Source: Paludibacteraceae bacterium
Lineage (GTDB): Bacteria; Bacteroidota; Bacteroidia; Bacteroidales; Paludibacteraceae
Reading direction: 5' to 3'
Length of the DNA stretch: 64,000 bases
Assembly: GCA_017478725.1 (NCBI GenBank)
Contig: JAFVDD010000052.1
Span: 62,001 to 126,000 of the forward strand
This document shows positions 1 to 9,002 of this stretch, in pieces. The translations under genes and the position numbers were made by a program. Every line of letters starts with the position of its first letter. Position 1 is the first letter of the stretch. Below the pieces are notes generated by a model. It did no database searches. It saw only the letters and a program-made list of their open reading frames with translations, and was not told the DNA's origin.

Positions 1-1214
1 GGGTTTCGCTTATTCTGATAGCGGTTGTGACGGGTGTCATTCAGGCACTGTGTTTCGGCAATGCGGATATTTTCTCCACGATTCTCAATTCTACGTTCGA
101 CTCCGCCAAGACGGGTTTTGAACTGTCGTTAGGTTTGACCGGAGTGTTGTCGCTCTGGATGGGTATTATGAAAATCGGCGAGCGGGCTGGTGCCGTGAAC
201 GCATTGGGCAGGGCTATCAATCCTTTCTTCAGCCGTATTTTCCCGGATGTGCCCAAGGGGCATCCCGTTTTCGGATCTATGCTGATGAATATCGCCGCGA
301 ACATGCTCGGCCTTGACAATGCAGCCACGCCGATGGGGCTGAAAGCGATGGGAGAGCTGCAGGAACTGAATACCGACAAGCAGAAAGCCTCCAATGCGAT
401 GATCATGTTCGTGGTGCTGGGAGCCAGCGGACTCACGCTTATTCCCACTACTATCATGGCTTACCGTGCCCAGCTGGGCGCAGCCAATCCCGCAGACGTT
501 TTCCTGCCTATTCTGATTGCCACCTATGCTGCTACGCTGGTAGGCTTGATCTCCGTTTGTGTGGCGCAGCGCATCCGCATGACCGATCCCGTTGTGCTCG
601 GTACGCTCCTTGGCTTGACGGCGCTGGTCGGCTTGCTGGTATGGGGTGCCACGCTGCTGGATCCGCACACGCTGTCTGTGGTATCGGCGGCTGCTGCAGC
701 CGTTATTTTGTTGGGTATCATCTGCTGGTTCATCATACGCGCGATGGTCAAGAGGCTCAATGTCTATGACGCTTTCATCGACGGCGCAAAAGGCGGTTTC
801 CAGACTGCCGTCGGCATCATCCCCTATCTGATAGCCATCCTCGTGGCTGTGGGTATGTTCCGCGCCTGCGGGGCAATGGATCTGCTGGAGCACGGCATAG
901 CATGGCTGTTCGGCGTTTGCGGCATCAATCCCGACCTCGCCGGAGCCGTGCCTACCGCACTCATGAAACCTCTCAGCGGTTCGGGTGCACGCGGACTCAT
1001 GCTCGAGGCCATGACCACCCACGGCGCTGACAGTCTGGTTGGACGCCTCTGCTGCATCCTCCAGGGCACTACGGACACCACTTTTTATGTGCTGGCGGTT
1101 TATTTCGGCTCGGTGAATATCAAGGATACCCGCCACGCCGTAGCCTGCTGCCTCATAGCCGATCTGGCAGGAGCCATAGCGGCCTTTGCTATTGCGCCGA
1201 TATTCTTTGGATAA
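1..1214 (+). CDS. Nucleoside-recognition (fused SpmA/SpmB-type) membrane protein, 5' partial
   Basis: The reading frame is open to the window edge and runs through hydrophobic codons before the first GTG at 27, so the true start lies upstream. It is a polytopic inner-membrane protein. The first half carries the SpmA-like signature NMLGLDNAATPMGLKAMG; the second half carries the SpmB-like signature GTTDTTFYVLAVYFG. Bacteroidota commonly fuse the two spore-maturation halves into one protein of about 410 residues, which matches what is visible here. The family has a nucleoside-recognition (Gate) domain, but its substrate in non-sporulating bacteria is not settled. It precedes ybeY by 39 bases that are filled with an 8-base repeat. 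Confidence 0.85.
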   Translation, partial: VSLILIAVVTGVIQALCFGNADIFSTILNSTFDSAKTGFELSLGLTGVLSLWMGIMKIGERAGAVNALGRAINPFFSRIFPDVPKGHPVFGSMLMNIAANMLGLDNAATPMGLKAMGELQELNTDKQKASNAMIMFVVLGASGLTLIPTTIMAYRAQLGAANPADVFLPILIATYAATLVGLISVCVAQRIRMTDPVVLGTLLGLTALVGLLVWGATLLDPHTLSVVSAAAAAVILLGIICWFIIRAMVKRLNVYDAFIDGAKGGFQTAVGIIPYLIAILVAVGMFRACGAMDLLEHGIAWLFGVCGINPDLAGAVPTALMKPLSGSGARGLMLEAMTTHGADSLVGRLCCILQGTTDTTFYVLAVYFGSVNIKDTRHAVACCLIADLAGAIAAFAIAPIFFG

Positions 1215-1250
1215 CAGCTTAACAGTTTAACAACTTAACAGTTTAACGAT
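1211..1250. repeat. Octamer tandem repeat between SpmAB-like gene and ybeY
   Basis: Five consecutive 8-base units of the form TTAACAGT/TTAACAAC fill the junction. They begin inside the last codons of the upstream gene and end four bases before the ybeY ATG. A near-identical octamer tract lies at 53617-53648, next to an unrelated gene. Confidence 0.8.
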
Positions 1251-1253
1251 AAA

Positions 1254-1685
1254 ATGGTTTGTTTTATCTCTCAAGATATAGAAAAACCCGCGCTAAACGA
1301 GCGCAAAATCAGCCGATGGATCCGTGCCGTGGCGGCGGGATACGGCTTTAGGGTGGGAAACATCAACTATATCTTCTGCTCCGACGAACGCGAACTGGAG
1401 GTCAACCGTCAGTTCCTCGGTCACGACTATTACACGGACGTCATTACCTTTGACTACTCCACTGCCACTACCCTCAACGGCGACATCTTCATTTCCCTTG
1501 ACACGGTCCGTTCCAACGCCGCCACTGTGGGCGCAACCTTTGACCATGAGCTTCGACGCATTCTTATTCATGGAGTGCTGCACCTGACGGGGCAGGGCGA
1601 CAAAACACCCGAGACAAAAACGGAGATGACCGCCAAGGAGGAAAAAGCATTGGCGCTGTGGGCGCAGTTAGGTGGCGAATCTTAA
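1254..1685 (+). CDS. ybeY: Endoribonuclease YbeY (rRNA maturation factor)
   Basis: A 143-residue protein, the usual YbeY size. YbeY is a metal-dependent single-strand endoribonuclease acting in 16S rRNA 3'-end maturation and ribosome quality control in the cytoplasm. The metal site is visible as HGVLHLTGQGD, with His106 and His110. The third ligand, His in E. coli, is replaced by Asp116 in a GQGDKT context, close to the GYKDKT form common in Bacteroidota. The core strand segment LGHDYYTDVITFDY is also typical of the family. Confidence 0.92.
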   Translation: MVCFISQDIEKPALNERKISRWIRAVAAGYGFRVGNINYIFCSDERELEVNRQFLGHDYYTDVITFDYSTATTLNGDIFISLDTVRSNAATVGATFDHELRRILIHGVLHLTGQGDKTPETKTEMTAKEEKALALWAQLGGES

Positions 1686-1799
1686 TAATCGTGTACTTTT
1701 TGAGCCTCGGGAGCAAGTCGGACTTTTATCGGATGTATATCGGAAGCAAATCGGGGTTTACTCACACCCGGCCTAAAGCGGTCAAATCTTAATAATCGT
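1678..1799. repeat. 15-base direct repeat flanking an 11-bp-period tract
   Basis: The sequence AATCTTAATAATCGT occurs at 1678-1692, overlapping the ybeY stop codon, and again at 1785-1799. The bases between include the 11-bp-period tract at 1707-1761. The arrangement looks like a segment duplicated or inserted between ybeY and the pectate lyase gene. No gene is seen here. Confidence 0.7.
1707..1761. repeat. 11-bp-period tandem repeat, TCGG class, copy A
   Basis: TCGG occurs at 1707, 1718, 1729, 1740 and 1751, exactly 11 bases apart. The best units are TCGGGAGCAAG and TCGGAAGCAAA. The same unit family appears at 18011-18065 and, inverted, at 24276-24308. Confidence 0.8.
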
Positions 1800-1832
1800 A
1801 CATTTTTCAGTACAACAAATAAACCATCTCAT

Positions 1833-3491
1833 ATGAAACATTCCTCTACTCTCTTAGCCGCATTGCTGCTAATCCTTTCAACGTTCACTTTTCACCTTTC
1901 ACCTTTAATGGCCGTCACGTACTGCGCCACCTCGTCATGGGGCTATGCCGGCAATGCCGTTACAGGCGGCGGCAACGCCACACCTACGCTGGTCAAGAGC
2001 GAAAGCGAACTGAAGAATGCGCTCAAGAACAGCAACAAAATGGTGATTATCACAGAGAACATCACTGTTAGTAACCAAGTATCCATTGAAAATAAAAACA
2101 ATATTACTTTAATGGCTTTGCCCGGCAAGAAACTGACCAGCACATCACAAGAGGCGGGCACGTCCGGCATTTTGGCTATTAAAACGAGCACCAATATCAT
2201 TCTGCGCAACATCATTTTTGAAGGCCCCGGTGCTTTTGACTGCGACGGACGGGACAACCTCACTGTAACCGGTTCGCAGAATATATGGGTGGACCACTGC
2301 GATTTCCAGGACGGCTGTGACGGCAATTTCGATATCAATAAGACGTCGGACAACATCTCTGTTACATGGTGTCGTTTCCGGTACTTGAAATCACCTCGCC
2401 CACGCGATGCGGGTGACACCAATACCGATCACACGGACGACCATCGTTTTTCCAACCTTGTCGGCTCCAGTTCAAGCGACAAACCCTCTGACGGCACCTA
2501 CAACATCACCTATGCCTTCTGCTGGTGGGACGAAGGATGCAAACAGCGCATGACACGCTGCCGCAACTGCGAACTGCATTTCCTCAACTGCTACTGGAAC
2601 AGCTCCGTGGCGGACTACTACGTCGGACCGGAGAACGCCAAATGCTATTTCGAGGGTTGCACCTTTGCCGGCAAAGCCAATAGCGCCTCGAAAATATGGA
2701 GCCCTTTCAGCGGTTCCACCAACTATTGCACCTTCGTCAACTGTACCGGTAACCTGCCTGCCAATTCAAGCACTGCGGTTGCTGCACCATCCTATTCCTA
2801 CGACCATCTGTCTGCCGCCACGGCAAAGAACTGCGTCACCAACTCTGCCTGCGGCACAGGCGCCACACTCACTGTCACTACCGCCGGCAAGGTGAGCAGC
2901 AGCTGTGACGAAGAAGAAGAGGAAGAAGATACCGGCAAAACAGCTGTCAGCGGCACCTGTTGTATTGACCTCAGTCTGGGTGAAGCACCTACAACGTCTA
3001 ACGGAGGTATTCCCTCCGAGTTCAAGAAAACGGTGGTGGTCGTTAATCTGGCAAAAGGAACATGGGACCAAGGTTATCTCAACATGGGCGGCAACGCCGA
3101 CTATATTACCTTTGATTTCTCGGCCTACAACAGCACGATTACCTCCGTGGAGTTTGACGTAACTATTCCTAATTGGACTGAAGAAAAGAATACGGTTGCA
3201 TATCACTGGAACAGCAATCCGAATACCCAATACAACATAGCCGGTTCCGCCAAAGAGACCGTTGCACTCACAGCACCGGAGAACGCCACGTCGTTTACTA
3301 TCCAGCGCTCTGCCGGAACCGGTACACGCATTAGCCAAGTATGCTTTGTGCTGAAAGCGGAGGATGTCACAGGAATAGAAACACCCCTCAAACTCTCCGG
3401 CTCTCAAACTCACAAAGTGCTGCACAACGGACAACTCTATCTGAAACACCAAGAACGATTGTACGATGTACAAGGACACCGTATCCGATAA
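1833..3491 (+). CDS. Secreted pectate lyase, PL1 family, with C-terminal accessory domain and sorting-like tail
   Basis: 552 residues. A signal peptide (about 1-27) precedes a right-handed parallel beta-helix of the PL1 type (about 30-360), with the family core motif NIWVDHCDFQDGCDGNFD. PL1 enzymes cleave polygalacturonate by Ca2+-dependent beta-elimination. A linker with six glutamates encoded by a GAA/GAG run (near residue 360) leads to a beta-rich domain of about 120 residues, likely carbohydrate-binding. The protein ends with the short tail KVLHNGQLYL...YDVQGHRIR, shared with four other secreted proteins in this window. Part of the signal peptide (FTFHLSP) is encoded by heptamer repeats. 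No other pectin gene is nearby, so it may act alone. The following DUF1963 gene starts inside its last codons. Confidence 0.85.
   Translation: MKHSSTLLAALLLILSTFTFHLSPLMAVTYCATSSWGYAGNAVTGGGNATPTLVKSESELKNALKNSNKMVIITENITVSNQVSIENKNNITLMALPGKKLTSTSQEAGTSGILAIKTSTNIILRNIIFEGPGAFDCDGRDNLTVTGSQNIWVDHCDFQDGCDGNFDINKTSDNISVTWCRFRYLKSPRPRDAGDTNTDHTDDHRFSNLVGSSSSDKPSDGTYNITYAFCWWDEGCKQRMTRCRNCELHFLNCYWNSSVADYYVGPENAKCYFEGCTFAGKANSASKIWSPFSGSTNYCTFVNCTGNLPANSSTAVAAPSYSYDHLSAATAKNCVTNSACGTGATLTVTTAGKVSSSCDEEEEEEDTGKTAVSGTCCIDLSLGEAPTTSNGGIPSEFKKTVVVVNLAKGTWDQGYLNMGGNADYITFDFSAYNSTITSVEFDVTIPNWTEEKNTVAYHWNSNPNTQYNIAGSAKETVALTAPENATSFTIQRSAGTGTRISQVCFVLKAEDVTGIETPLKLSGSQTHKVLHNGQLYLKHQERLYDVQGHRIR
1876..1910. 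repeat. Heptamer repeat inside pectate lyase signal-peptide codons
   Basis: Five 7-base units (TTTCAAC, GTTCACT, TTTCACC, TTTCACC, TTTAATG) encode the hydrophobic core of the signal peptide. The same unit occurs at 20533-20567 in an unrelated lipoprotein gene, where it also produces the peptide FTFHLSP. Confidence 0.8.
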
Positions 3492-3999
3492 ACCGAACCA
3501 CTGGTGGGGATTGGCAACTCTGCCGGAAGAGATATCCTATCCCTACAACGGCGAAGCAAACCCCATGACCCTCGTCTGTCAGTTCGCCTATGGCGAAGGA
3601 TTGGTCTATATCTTTGCCGACCTTGACTATTTCTTCGGAGACATGGAGGCGGACGGCGGTCATATCGGCGAATGGAACAGCAACTTGTACCAAGTACTAT
3701 ATACCGACCATCTGTCTGATCTCCATGAGCACGAGATACGCTATGCGGACGGCAGCAGTGCTGTGCCCGAACCACGTGACACAACCAACTACGAATCGCG
3801 CATCCTGAGCAAACCTACCTGCTGGCAAGACGAACTGACACAAGACTACCCCGGCTATGAGGTGCTGGTGCAACTGGAGGAAGACGATGACATCGGTTTG
3901 CGGTTCTACGACTGCGGCACGCTCTTCTTCCTTATCAAGCCCGCAGACCTCGCCGCCCGTAACTTCAATAACGTCAAATGTGTCCTCTACTCCTACTAA
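3466..3999 (+). CDS. DUF1963 (YwqG-like) family protein
   Basis: 177 residues with no signal peptide, so cytoplasmic. The N-terminal stretch NHWWGLATLPEEISYPYNG matches the start of the DUF1963/YwqG fold (G.p.LP...yP), followed by a strand pattern with LVCQF, GLVYIFADL and VLYTDHL. The C-terminal part has FYDCGTLFFLIKPADLAARNF, close to the family's usual ending. The start at 3466 overlaps the pectate lyase end by 26 bases; a later start would remove conserved residues. It is shorter than typical YwqG proteins (about 260), lacking the N-terminal helical part. The biochemical role is unknown. Relatives are known from immunity-gene arrays of polymorphic toxin systems, which fits the heterogeneous neighbours, but that role is inferred. 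Confidence 0.7.
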   Translation: MYKDTVSDKPNHWWGLATLPEEISYPYNGEANPMTLVCQFAYGEGLVYIFADLDYFFGDMEADGGHIGEWNSNLYQVLYTDHLSDLHEHEIRYADGSSAVPEPRDTTNYESRILSKPTCWQDELTQDYPGYEVLVQLEEDDDIGLRFYDCGTLFFLIKPADLAARNFNNVKCVLYSY

Positions 4000-4013
4000 A
4001 TTTATAATTCGTA

Positions 4014-4041
4014 ATTTTTAACTTTTAATTTTTAATTCTAA
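4014..4041. repeat. AT-rich heptamer repeat before Sel1 gene
   Basis: Four 7-base units (ATTTTTA, ACTTTTA, ATTTTTA, ATTCTAA) fill the gap between the DUF1963 gene and the first Sel1-repeat gene and reach the ATG at 4041. Confidence 0.7.
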
Positions 4042-5297
4042 TGTCTGCTTTCTCACCTGAATTATTCAAAGCGGCATCGGGCGCCAAGTCCCTGCCAATC
4101 AACAAAGAACGTATCGACGACCCCTCCTTCGTGACTCCTGTTTACGAAGACTATGCCGCCAAAGGAGATTTAACGGGTTATATGACCGCCCTTTGGCACG
4201 GTGCTGCCGTGCGGGATATCGAGTGCCTGCAGGTCCTGCTCTATCTGGCTATCAAATGCCACGAGCCCGAAGATGTAATGGATTTGATCGATATGCTGAT
4301 TGATACGGACGATGACTCCTTCATTCCCCTTTGGCAAAAACTTAGCCAAATTATCAAAGATGCAAAGAAATGGCCCAAAGAGATTTATGAGGACGAAAAG
4401 AAGTATAAGTCCCGTTTGTCGGCTGAGTTTGAGAACGCCCTCTGCGTATCGGGCCCCCCGGACTGTCTGTTCGGTGAGGCCGAGCCGGAACTGCTGCGCG
4501 CGTATCTCAATAATGTAGGGCGTCAGTCCGATGCAAAAACACCCGACGAGGAGATAACTATTAACAACTGCGTGCCGGAAGAGACGAAGAACTACTGGCG
4601 CGGACTGTACCGCCGTGATGACTGCTCCTCCAACCAAGAGGTTATCTATCACGACGCGCTCACCTATGCGCAGAAAGGTGACCCGTTCGCGATGCATGTG
4701 GTCGGATACCTGCTCAATCATGGCATCCAGACCAAATACTCTAATCCTAATATCACCCTCCTCGAATGTGATCATCAGAAAGCTTTGCCGTGGCTTAAAC
4801 GCGCCGCCGATGCCGGTGTACCCGAAGCCTGCTATGAGGTGGCTTGCGCCCTATTCAATACGTGCTATGTCTCTACCTCTCGCGAGTCGTGTACGCCCGA
4901 GATGATGCACTACATCAAAAAAGGCGCCGAACTCAACGAGCGGCATTGTTTGGAGCGGTGCTTCCAATGGGCTGAGAATGACGAAGAGGCGTTCGGGTAT
5001 CTGGTTCGCCTTGCCGACGCATGGCACAAGCATGAATACAAACTCAAACTCGCTGAGTATTACGAGAAGGGTCGCGGTTGTGAGAAGGACGAGAAGAAAG
5101 CCTTTGAACTCGCCGAATATGTCTGGAAGAACTCTTCCGCCAGCCCGTACGACAGCAGCTATGAAGACTCGGTGGAACTCCTCTACCGCTATCTGCGCGA
5201 AGGTATCGGCTGCGAACCCGACCCCGAACGCGCCGGCAAAATATACTGCTGGTACAAGGACGACGAAGACCGCATGTGGGAACTTTTAACAAAATAA
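4041..5297 (+). CDS. Sel1-repeat (TPR-like) protein A
   Basis: 418 residues, no signal peptide, acidic. The second half contains Sel1-type alpha-helical repeats: PFAMHVVGYLLNHG with KALPWLKRAADAGVPEA, then LAEYYEKGRGCEKDEKKAFE and YRYLREGIGCEPDPERAGK. The first half (about 1-200) has no motif I recognise. Sel1 repeats are protein-protein interaction scaffolds. This is the first of two Sel1 proteins in the cluster (the other is at 9003-10340); each is followed, directly or after small genes, by an NPCBM-repeat secreted protein. Function unknown; a cytoplasmic partner or immunity-like role is inference. Confidence 0.75.
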   Translation: MSAFSPELFKAASGAKSLPINKERIDDPSFVTPVYEDYAAKGDLTGYMTALWHGAAVRDIECLQVLLYLAIKCHEPEDVMDLIDMLIDTDDDSFIPLWQKLSQIIKDAKKWPKEIYEDEKKYKSRLSAEFENALCVSGPPDCLFGEAEPELLRAYLNNVGRQSDAKTPDEEITINNCVPEETKNYWRGLYRRDDCSSNQEVIYHDALTYAQKGDPFAMHVVGYLLNHGIQTKYSNPNITLLECDHQKALPWLKRAADAGVPEACYEVACALFNTCYVSTSRESCTPEMMHYIKKGAELNERHCLERCFQWAENDEEAFGYLVRLADAWHKHEYKLKLAEYYEKGRGCEKDEKKAFELAEYVWKNSSASPYDSSYEDSVELLYRYLREGIGCEPDPERAGKIYCWYKDDEDRMWELLTK

Positions 5298-5325
5298 ATG
5301 ACTAAATTGTAAATGACTAAATTGT
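5296..5325. repeat. 15-base tandem duplication
   Basis: AAATGACTAAATTGT is repeated twice in tandem and followed by a partial third copy (AAATGAT). It starts over the stop codon of the Sel1 gene and fills the 38-base gap to the next ATG. Confidence 0.75.
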
Positions 5326-5335
5326 AAATGATATT

Positions 5336-5638
5336 ATGACAGCAGCATTTGTAAATTTGTATCAGAGCTACAGCGACCGCGGGGCGTTTGTGCAATCGGG
5401 TCTGTGGCAGAGTTCCGAAGTGGACGAGTCCGAAATCGTGGTAGGAGAGAAACTGCCCCATTGGCCCAGTTTCGATAAACCGATAGTGACTAACTTTAAA
5501 CCCGGCTTGCTCGAACTGGACTATCACGGCAAGACCTTCACGATCGCCTCCGGCGAAGAAGTACAAATCGACAGCTCGCCCTTCTCGCAGGAATACGGCG
5601 TGAGTTGTTATATCCTCAAATGTGTCAAAGTAGTGTAA
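5336..5638 (+). CDS. Small unknown protein, possible paralogue of the next gene
   Basis: 100 residues, cytoplasmic, no family recognised. The segment LLELDYHGKTFTIASGEE resembles AVFHYKGEDFFVEFGKS in the next gene: a hydrophobic strand, Y-H/K-G, then F and G. This suggests two diverged copies of one small beta-rich fold. One base separates its stop codon from the ATG at 5640, so the two are very likely co-translated. Confidence 0.6.
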   Translation: MTAAFVNLYQSYSDRGAFVQSGLWQSSEVDESEIVVGEKLPHWPSFDKPIVTNFKPGLLELDYHGKTFTIASGEEVQIDSSPFSQEYGVSCYILKCVKVV

Positions 5639-5639
5639 T

Positions 5640-5957
5640 ATGGCAGTAATTAAAGTTACCGGTTACGAGATTTCCAGCGACCCGGGGATACAAAACATTT
5701 CGTCTTACAAAGGCGAGACGGATACCAAAGACATCACGCCCGATATGGATTTGGAGAGACTTATTACAGATCCCTGGTGGTGCAGTGCTATCGGACCTAA
5801 GTTCAAAAAACTCACCTTAGTAGAACTGCGTGACACGGGTGCAGTCTTTCACTATAAAGGCGAAGACTTCTTCGTCGAGTTCGGCAAATCCCAAAAAGTA
5901 GAGCAAGTGGGCCTCTCCTACGCCTACGGCGAACTATGGGTCGAAGTGAAACAATAA
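5640..5957 (+). CDS. Small unknown protein, possible paralogue of the preceding gene
   Basis: 105 residues, no signal peptide, no family recognised. It has a WW pair (residues 46-47), then KKLTLVELRDTGAVFHYKG, a strand-turn-strand pattern shared loosely with the preceding 100-residue protein. It starts one base after the upstream stop and ends 15 bases before the NPCBM-repeat gene, so it is part of the same operon. Confidence 0.6.
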   Translation: MAVIKVTGYEISSDPGIQNISSYKGETDTKDITPDMDLERLITDPWWCSAIGPKFKKLTLVELRDTGAVFHYKGEDFFVEFGKSQKVEQVGLSYAYGELWVEVKQ

Positions 5958-5972
5958 AATACTATAACAATT

Positions 5973-8360
5973 ATGAAAAAATCTTTCTTTCTACTTATTC
6001 TCTTGCTGGGCAGCGTCGCTGCGCAGGCACAGGTCTATCTGACGGATAAATACAAACCGCAGGAAGAAAAGGCAAGTTACTATTCTTCGACTGAAGAGTT
6101 TTCGCACGATTTCTGCCACTCCCTAAGAGTAAAAGGTGGTATGCGCTTTATTTATCAAGATTGGGGAGGAAAAGTGCAAACATATAAAATCAACAAAGAA
6201 TATAGCACATTAACCTTTTGGGTTGGTCCGGATTATGAAGGGGGCAAAGGAATCTTGGTTATTGAGGCGGATGGCGAACCTATTTATGACGAACCCCTAC
6301 ATCACTATTATGCCCCACGTTTGGTCAAATTGGATATTAAGGGCGTTGAAACATTGGTATTCAAGGTCGTTGATCTTGATATGAATATTTTATTGGCGCA
6401 TATTCAACTATGGAAAGAGAATGAAACTGTTATTCCTGATAGTATTGGTATTGAACCGCCAAGCAGAAAGACTCAATTGGTGGAAGAAGTGTTGCCTTAT
6501 TACCTAGGAACGGAGATTATAAAGAAAGTAGAGTATCACCTTGGCGATAACTATTACTATGATAGACATATAGATAGTATCAGTATGGATCGCCATCTTT
6601 TCCAATCGGGATTGCAGATCACATCCCGTCAAGGACTATTCAATAGTATAGAAGATTTTGCTTATTTCTGGTTGAACAAAAAGTACGAGAAAATCTCTTT
6701 TGTTATCGGTCCGCGGGATAATATCAGCTCGCACGCTACGTCATGGTTCGTGATCAAAGGTGATAAGGATAAAATCCTCTACGAAGAGATTATTAGTCAG
6801 ACGGATTTGCCGCGGCAAGTAGTGGTAGATGTGTCGGGTCAAGACCGTATTTGTTTTTGTACCGAGTTGCGCGGTTCCGATACCTTCGGAGGCATCGTCT
6901 TCGGTGTAGTGGATATATGGGCTTATACGAAAAACGACCTCGCCGATGTACCGAAGGAAGGTTTGGTTAACCCCAATAAAGAGAAAATGGCAGCATTGCC
7001 GTCGCCTTGCCCGCTTATCTCCAAAATACCGTCTTTCTCGTATCACGGGAAAGCGCATCCTGATGCAGTCATATTTGATGGCAAGTCACGCCACCTGACC
7101 TTCTCCATGGGCGGCGAGAAGTTCAATCAGGGACTTATCTTCACCACGGGTTCAAACCTCTGGAACGACAATATCGACTGCTATTTCATGTTCGACCTCG
7201 GCGGCGAGTTTGACTACCTCAGTTTCTATGCCGGAATGCTCACCAAGCAGCGCGCCCTCGCGGATGACAGTATCCGTATCTACGCGGACGGCAAACTGAT
7301 TCTGGACACCATCATCCACTGCGCTTGGCCCAACCAGTACTTTGAAATACCTATCAACAAATGCCGCAAACTGACCTTCGCCAAACCCGGCAACGGTACG
7401 CTCAACAAAGACTGTTATATCTGCCTTGGCGACCTCGCCGTTTATCGCGGCAAGCCCGTCAAGCACCACCTTTTCACACATGACCGGCCCGAGTGTCCCG
7501 AAGAGGCAGACCTGATTGACCTTTGCGGCAAGCCCTATTTCCACTACGTGGGGCGTTACCTGTCCAACATCACTAACTTTGATTTTGAGGACTGCTTCAT
7601 GGACGGTTCCACCAAACGCCGCTCGTTCCACATGAAAGACGGCACGCAGATATACAAAGGTGTGATGCTGGAAGCGAACAAACCGCCTTTCTTTGAGGAC
7701 GCGACGCTGATGGACGTAGCCATGATAGGTCTGATGGGCGCCGGCAGTTCGCTCATGAGTTCGGACGTTGCCGCCTATACGGGTGTCACAGCCGGCGCCA
7801 GTCCGGTTGCCCTGGTGGCGTTGCCGCTCATGACTCAAAGCGGCGGACAAGCGTCGGTGGCGTCGTTCAACACGTACGGCGAGTATCAAACCTGCACGTT
7901 CACTATCGCCAACAAGTCCGAATACTGGGACGCGATGGATGAGCTGCTCCACCTCGGCGACCGCAAAGACGAGCCGTTCATACTCAATGTGCTGGCGGAC
8001 CAGCGTATCGTCAAGCAAATCGAGCTGCGCAACCGCATGGAGCCGCAGACTTTCACCGTGCCGCTCTATAACAGCAGTTCGCTCACCTTCTGGATGGAGC
8101 CGCGCGACGTACGTTCCGGCCAGTTCGTGCTCTACGACATGACGGTCAGCAAGCAGCCCTACACGCCCGCCAAACAATGCTGGGAAGTGACCTATGAGCA
8201 GTCCGGTGCTATGCAGACCATCTACGGCTGGCTCACCGAACAGGAAGTGCTGGAGAACATCGCCGAGATGCGTGCCGACCCGTCTGTCAGCAACATCTCT
8301 TACCGCCCCGCCTCCGCCAACGACCGCCATGCCTGCGAACAACTATTTGACAACCACTAA
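5973..8360 (+). CDS. Secreted protein with NPCBM-like beta-sandwich repeats (paralogue A)
   Basis: 795 residues with a signal peptide (MKKSFFLLILLLGSVAAQAQ). About four segments resemble NPCBM/NEW2-type carbohydrate-binding modules, with the recurring pattern 'Y..ISF.iGP...(G)...i..dgk.ilye....p....vdvsG...l.f'. They lie near residues 70-150, 225-320, 410-500 and 645-735; the clearest is YEKISFVIGPRDN near residue 228. Between the third and fourth is a hydrophobic Gly/Ala-rich stretch (IGLMGAGSSLMSSDVAAYTG). No catalytic domain is recognised, so it may bind glycans or cell-wall material at the surface. It is paralogous along its full length to the broken gene at 10359-12725. The NPCBM assignment is by pattern only. 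Confidence 0.65.
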   Translation: MKKSFFLLILLLGSVAAQAQVYLTDKYKPQEEKASYYSSTEEFSHDFCHSLRVKGGMRFIYQDWGGKVQTYKINKEYSTLTFWVGPDYEGGKGILVIEADGEPIYDEPLHHYYAPRLVKLDIKGVETLVFKVVDLDMNILLAHIQLWKENETVIPDSIGIEPPSRKTQLVEEVLPYYLGTEIIKKVEYHLGDNYYYDRHIDSISMDRHLFQSGLQITSRQGLFNSIEDFAYFWLNKKYEKISFVIGPRDNISSHATSWFVIKGDKDKILYEEIISQTDLPRQVVVDVSGQDRICFCTELRGSDTFGGIVFGVVDIWAYTKNDLADVPKEGLVNPNKEKMAALPSPCPLISKIPSFSYHGKAHPDAVIFDGKSRHLTFSMGGEKFNQGLIFTTGSNLWNDNIDCYFMFDLGGEFDYLSFYAGMLTKQRALADDSIRIYADGKLILDTIIHCAWPNQYFEIPINKCRKLTFAKPGNGTLNKDCYICLGDLAVYRGKPVKHHLFTHDRPECPEEADLIDLCGKPYFHYVGRYLSNITNFDFEDCFMDGSTKRRSFHMKDGTQIYKGVMLEANKPPFFEDATLMDVAMIGLMGAGSSLMSSDVAAYTGVTAGASPVALVALPLMTQSGGQASVASFNTYGEYQTCTFTIANKSEYWDAMDELLHLGDRKDEPFILNVLADQRIVKQIELRNRMEPQTFTVPLYNSSSLTFWMEPRDVRSGQFVLYDMTVSKQPYTPAKQCWEVTYEQSGAMQTIYGWLTEQEVLENIAEMRADPSVSNISYRPASANDRHACEQLFDNH

Positions 8361-8373
8361 AAAAGGATACGCT

Positions 8374-8991
8374 ATGAACTATTTACCACTCGACGGCAAA
8401 CCCGATTCATTAAAACGCTACACGCAGATTTGCAACGATTGTTGCGACCAAGCCGAAAAGATATTGCATGAGATGGACGACCCGAGTCCGATAGCGGACC
8501 TCGTTCGGGAAGTGATGTACTATGCACGGTATATGGGGCAGTTCGAGCACACACTGCCGCAGGCTTATACTGCCGCCAAACGTATCGCGGAGTGCCTGTT
8601 TGAACACCCGCGCTTAATGCTGGAACTGAAACTCCTGCAGTTGGAGTTAGTCCATTATGCAGAGGCTATCGAAGGGCATGAGTTCGATATAACCGAGGAC
8701 TTGCGCGCGGAAATCAATACGCTTCGCTACAATATTCAAATGGCAGACGAGGATCACTTGGAAGCTATTCGTGACGGCAGAATGCTCAAATCCGACCCTA
8801 TTGAGTGGACCAAAGCGTACGAAGAGGCGATTGATGACGCGGACAAAGAGGCGTACGCGAACCTCACGGACGCCCCGCGGGGAATGGGGTTCTGCTTCGG
8901 ATACTGGGCAGAGAAACGCAAAGCCCTCGCCAAACGAGGCATCGAATGGCGTAGTCCGGGTGAGATGAACCCCAGAGTCATGTTTGATTAA
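8374..8991 (+). CDS. Unknown helical cytoplasmic protein
   Basis: 205 residues from the ATG at 8374, which follows an AAGGA sequence and lies 13 bases after the upstream stop. An in-frame start further upstream would read through the end of the upstream gene and is unlikely. The protein is predicted mostly helical and acidic, with a central segment LELKLLQLELVHYAEAIEG and a C-terminal GMGFCFGYWAEKRKALAKRGIEW. No family recognised. It sits between the first NPCBM-repeat gene and the second Sel1 gene (11-base gap), so it belongs to the same operon. Confidence 0.65.
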   Translation: MNYLPLDGKPDSLKRYTQICNDCCDQAEKILHEMDDPSPIADLVREVMYYARYMGQFEHTLPQAYTAAKRIAECLFEHPRLMLELKLLQLELVHYAEAIEGHEFDITEDLRAEINTLRYNIQMADEDHLEAIRDGRMLKSDPIEWTKAYEEAIDDADKEAYANLTDAPRGMGFCFGYWAEKRKALAKRGIEWRSPGEMNPRVMFD

Positions 8992-9002
8992 ACACTATCG
9001 CT

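Noticed and set aside
8194-8373. An upstream extension of the 205-residue protein gene to 8194
   Set aside because: This stretch lies inside the coding sequence of the preceding NPCBM-repeat gene in another frame; the ATG at 8374 has a ribosome-binding-like AAGGA and normal spacing.
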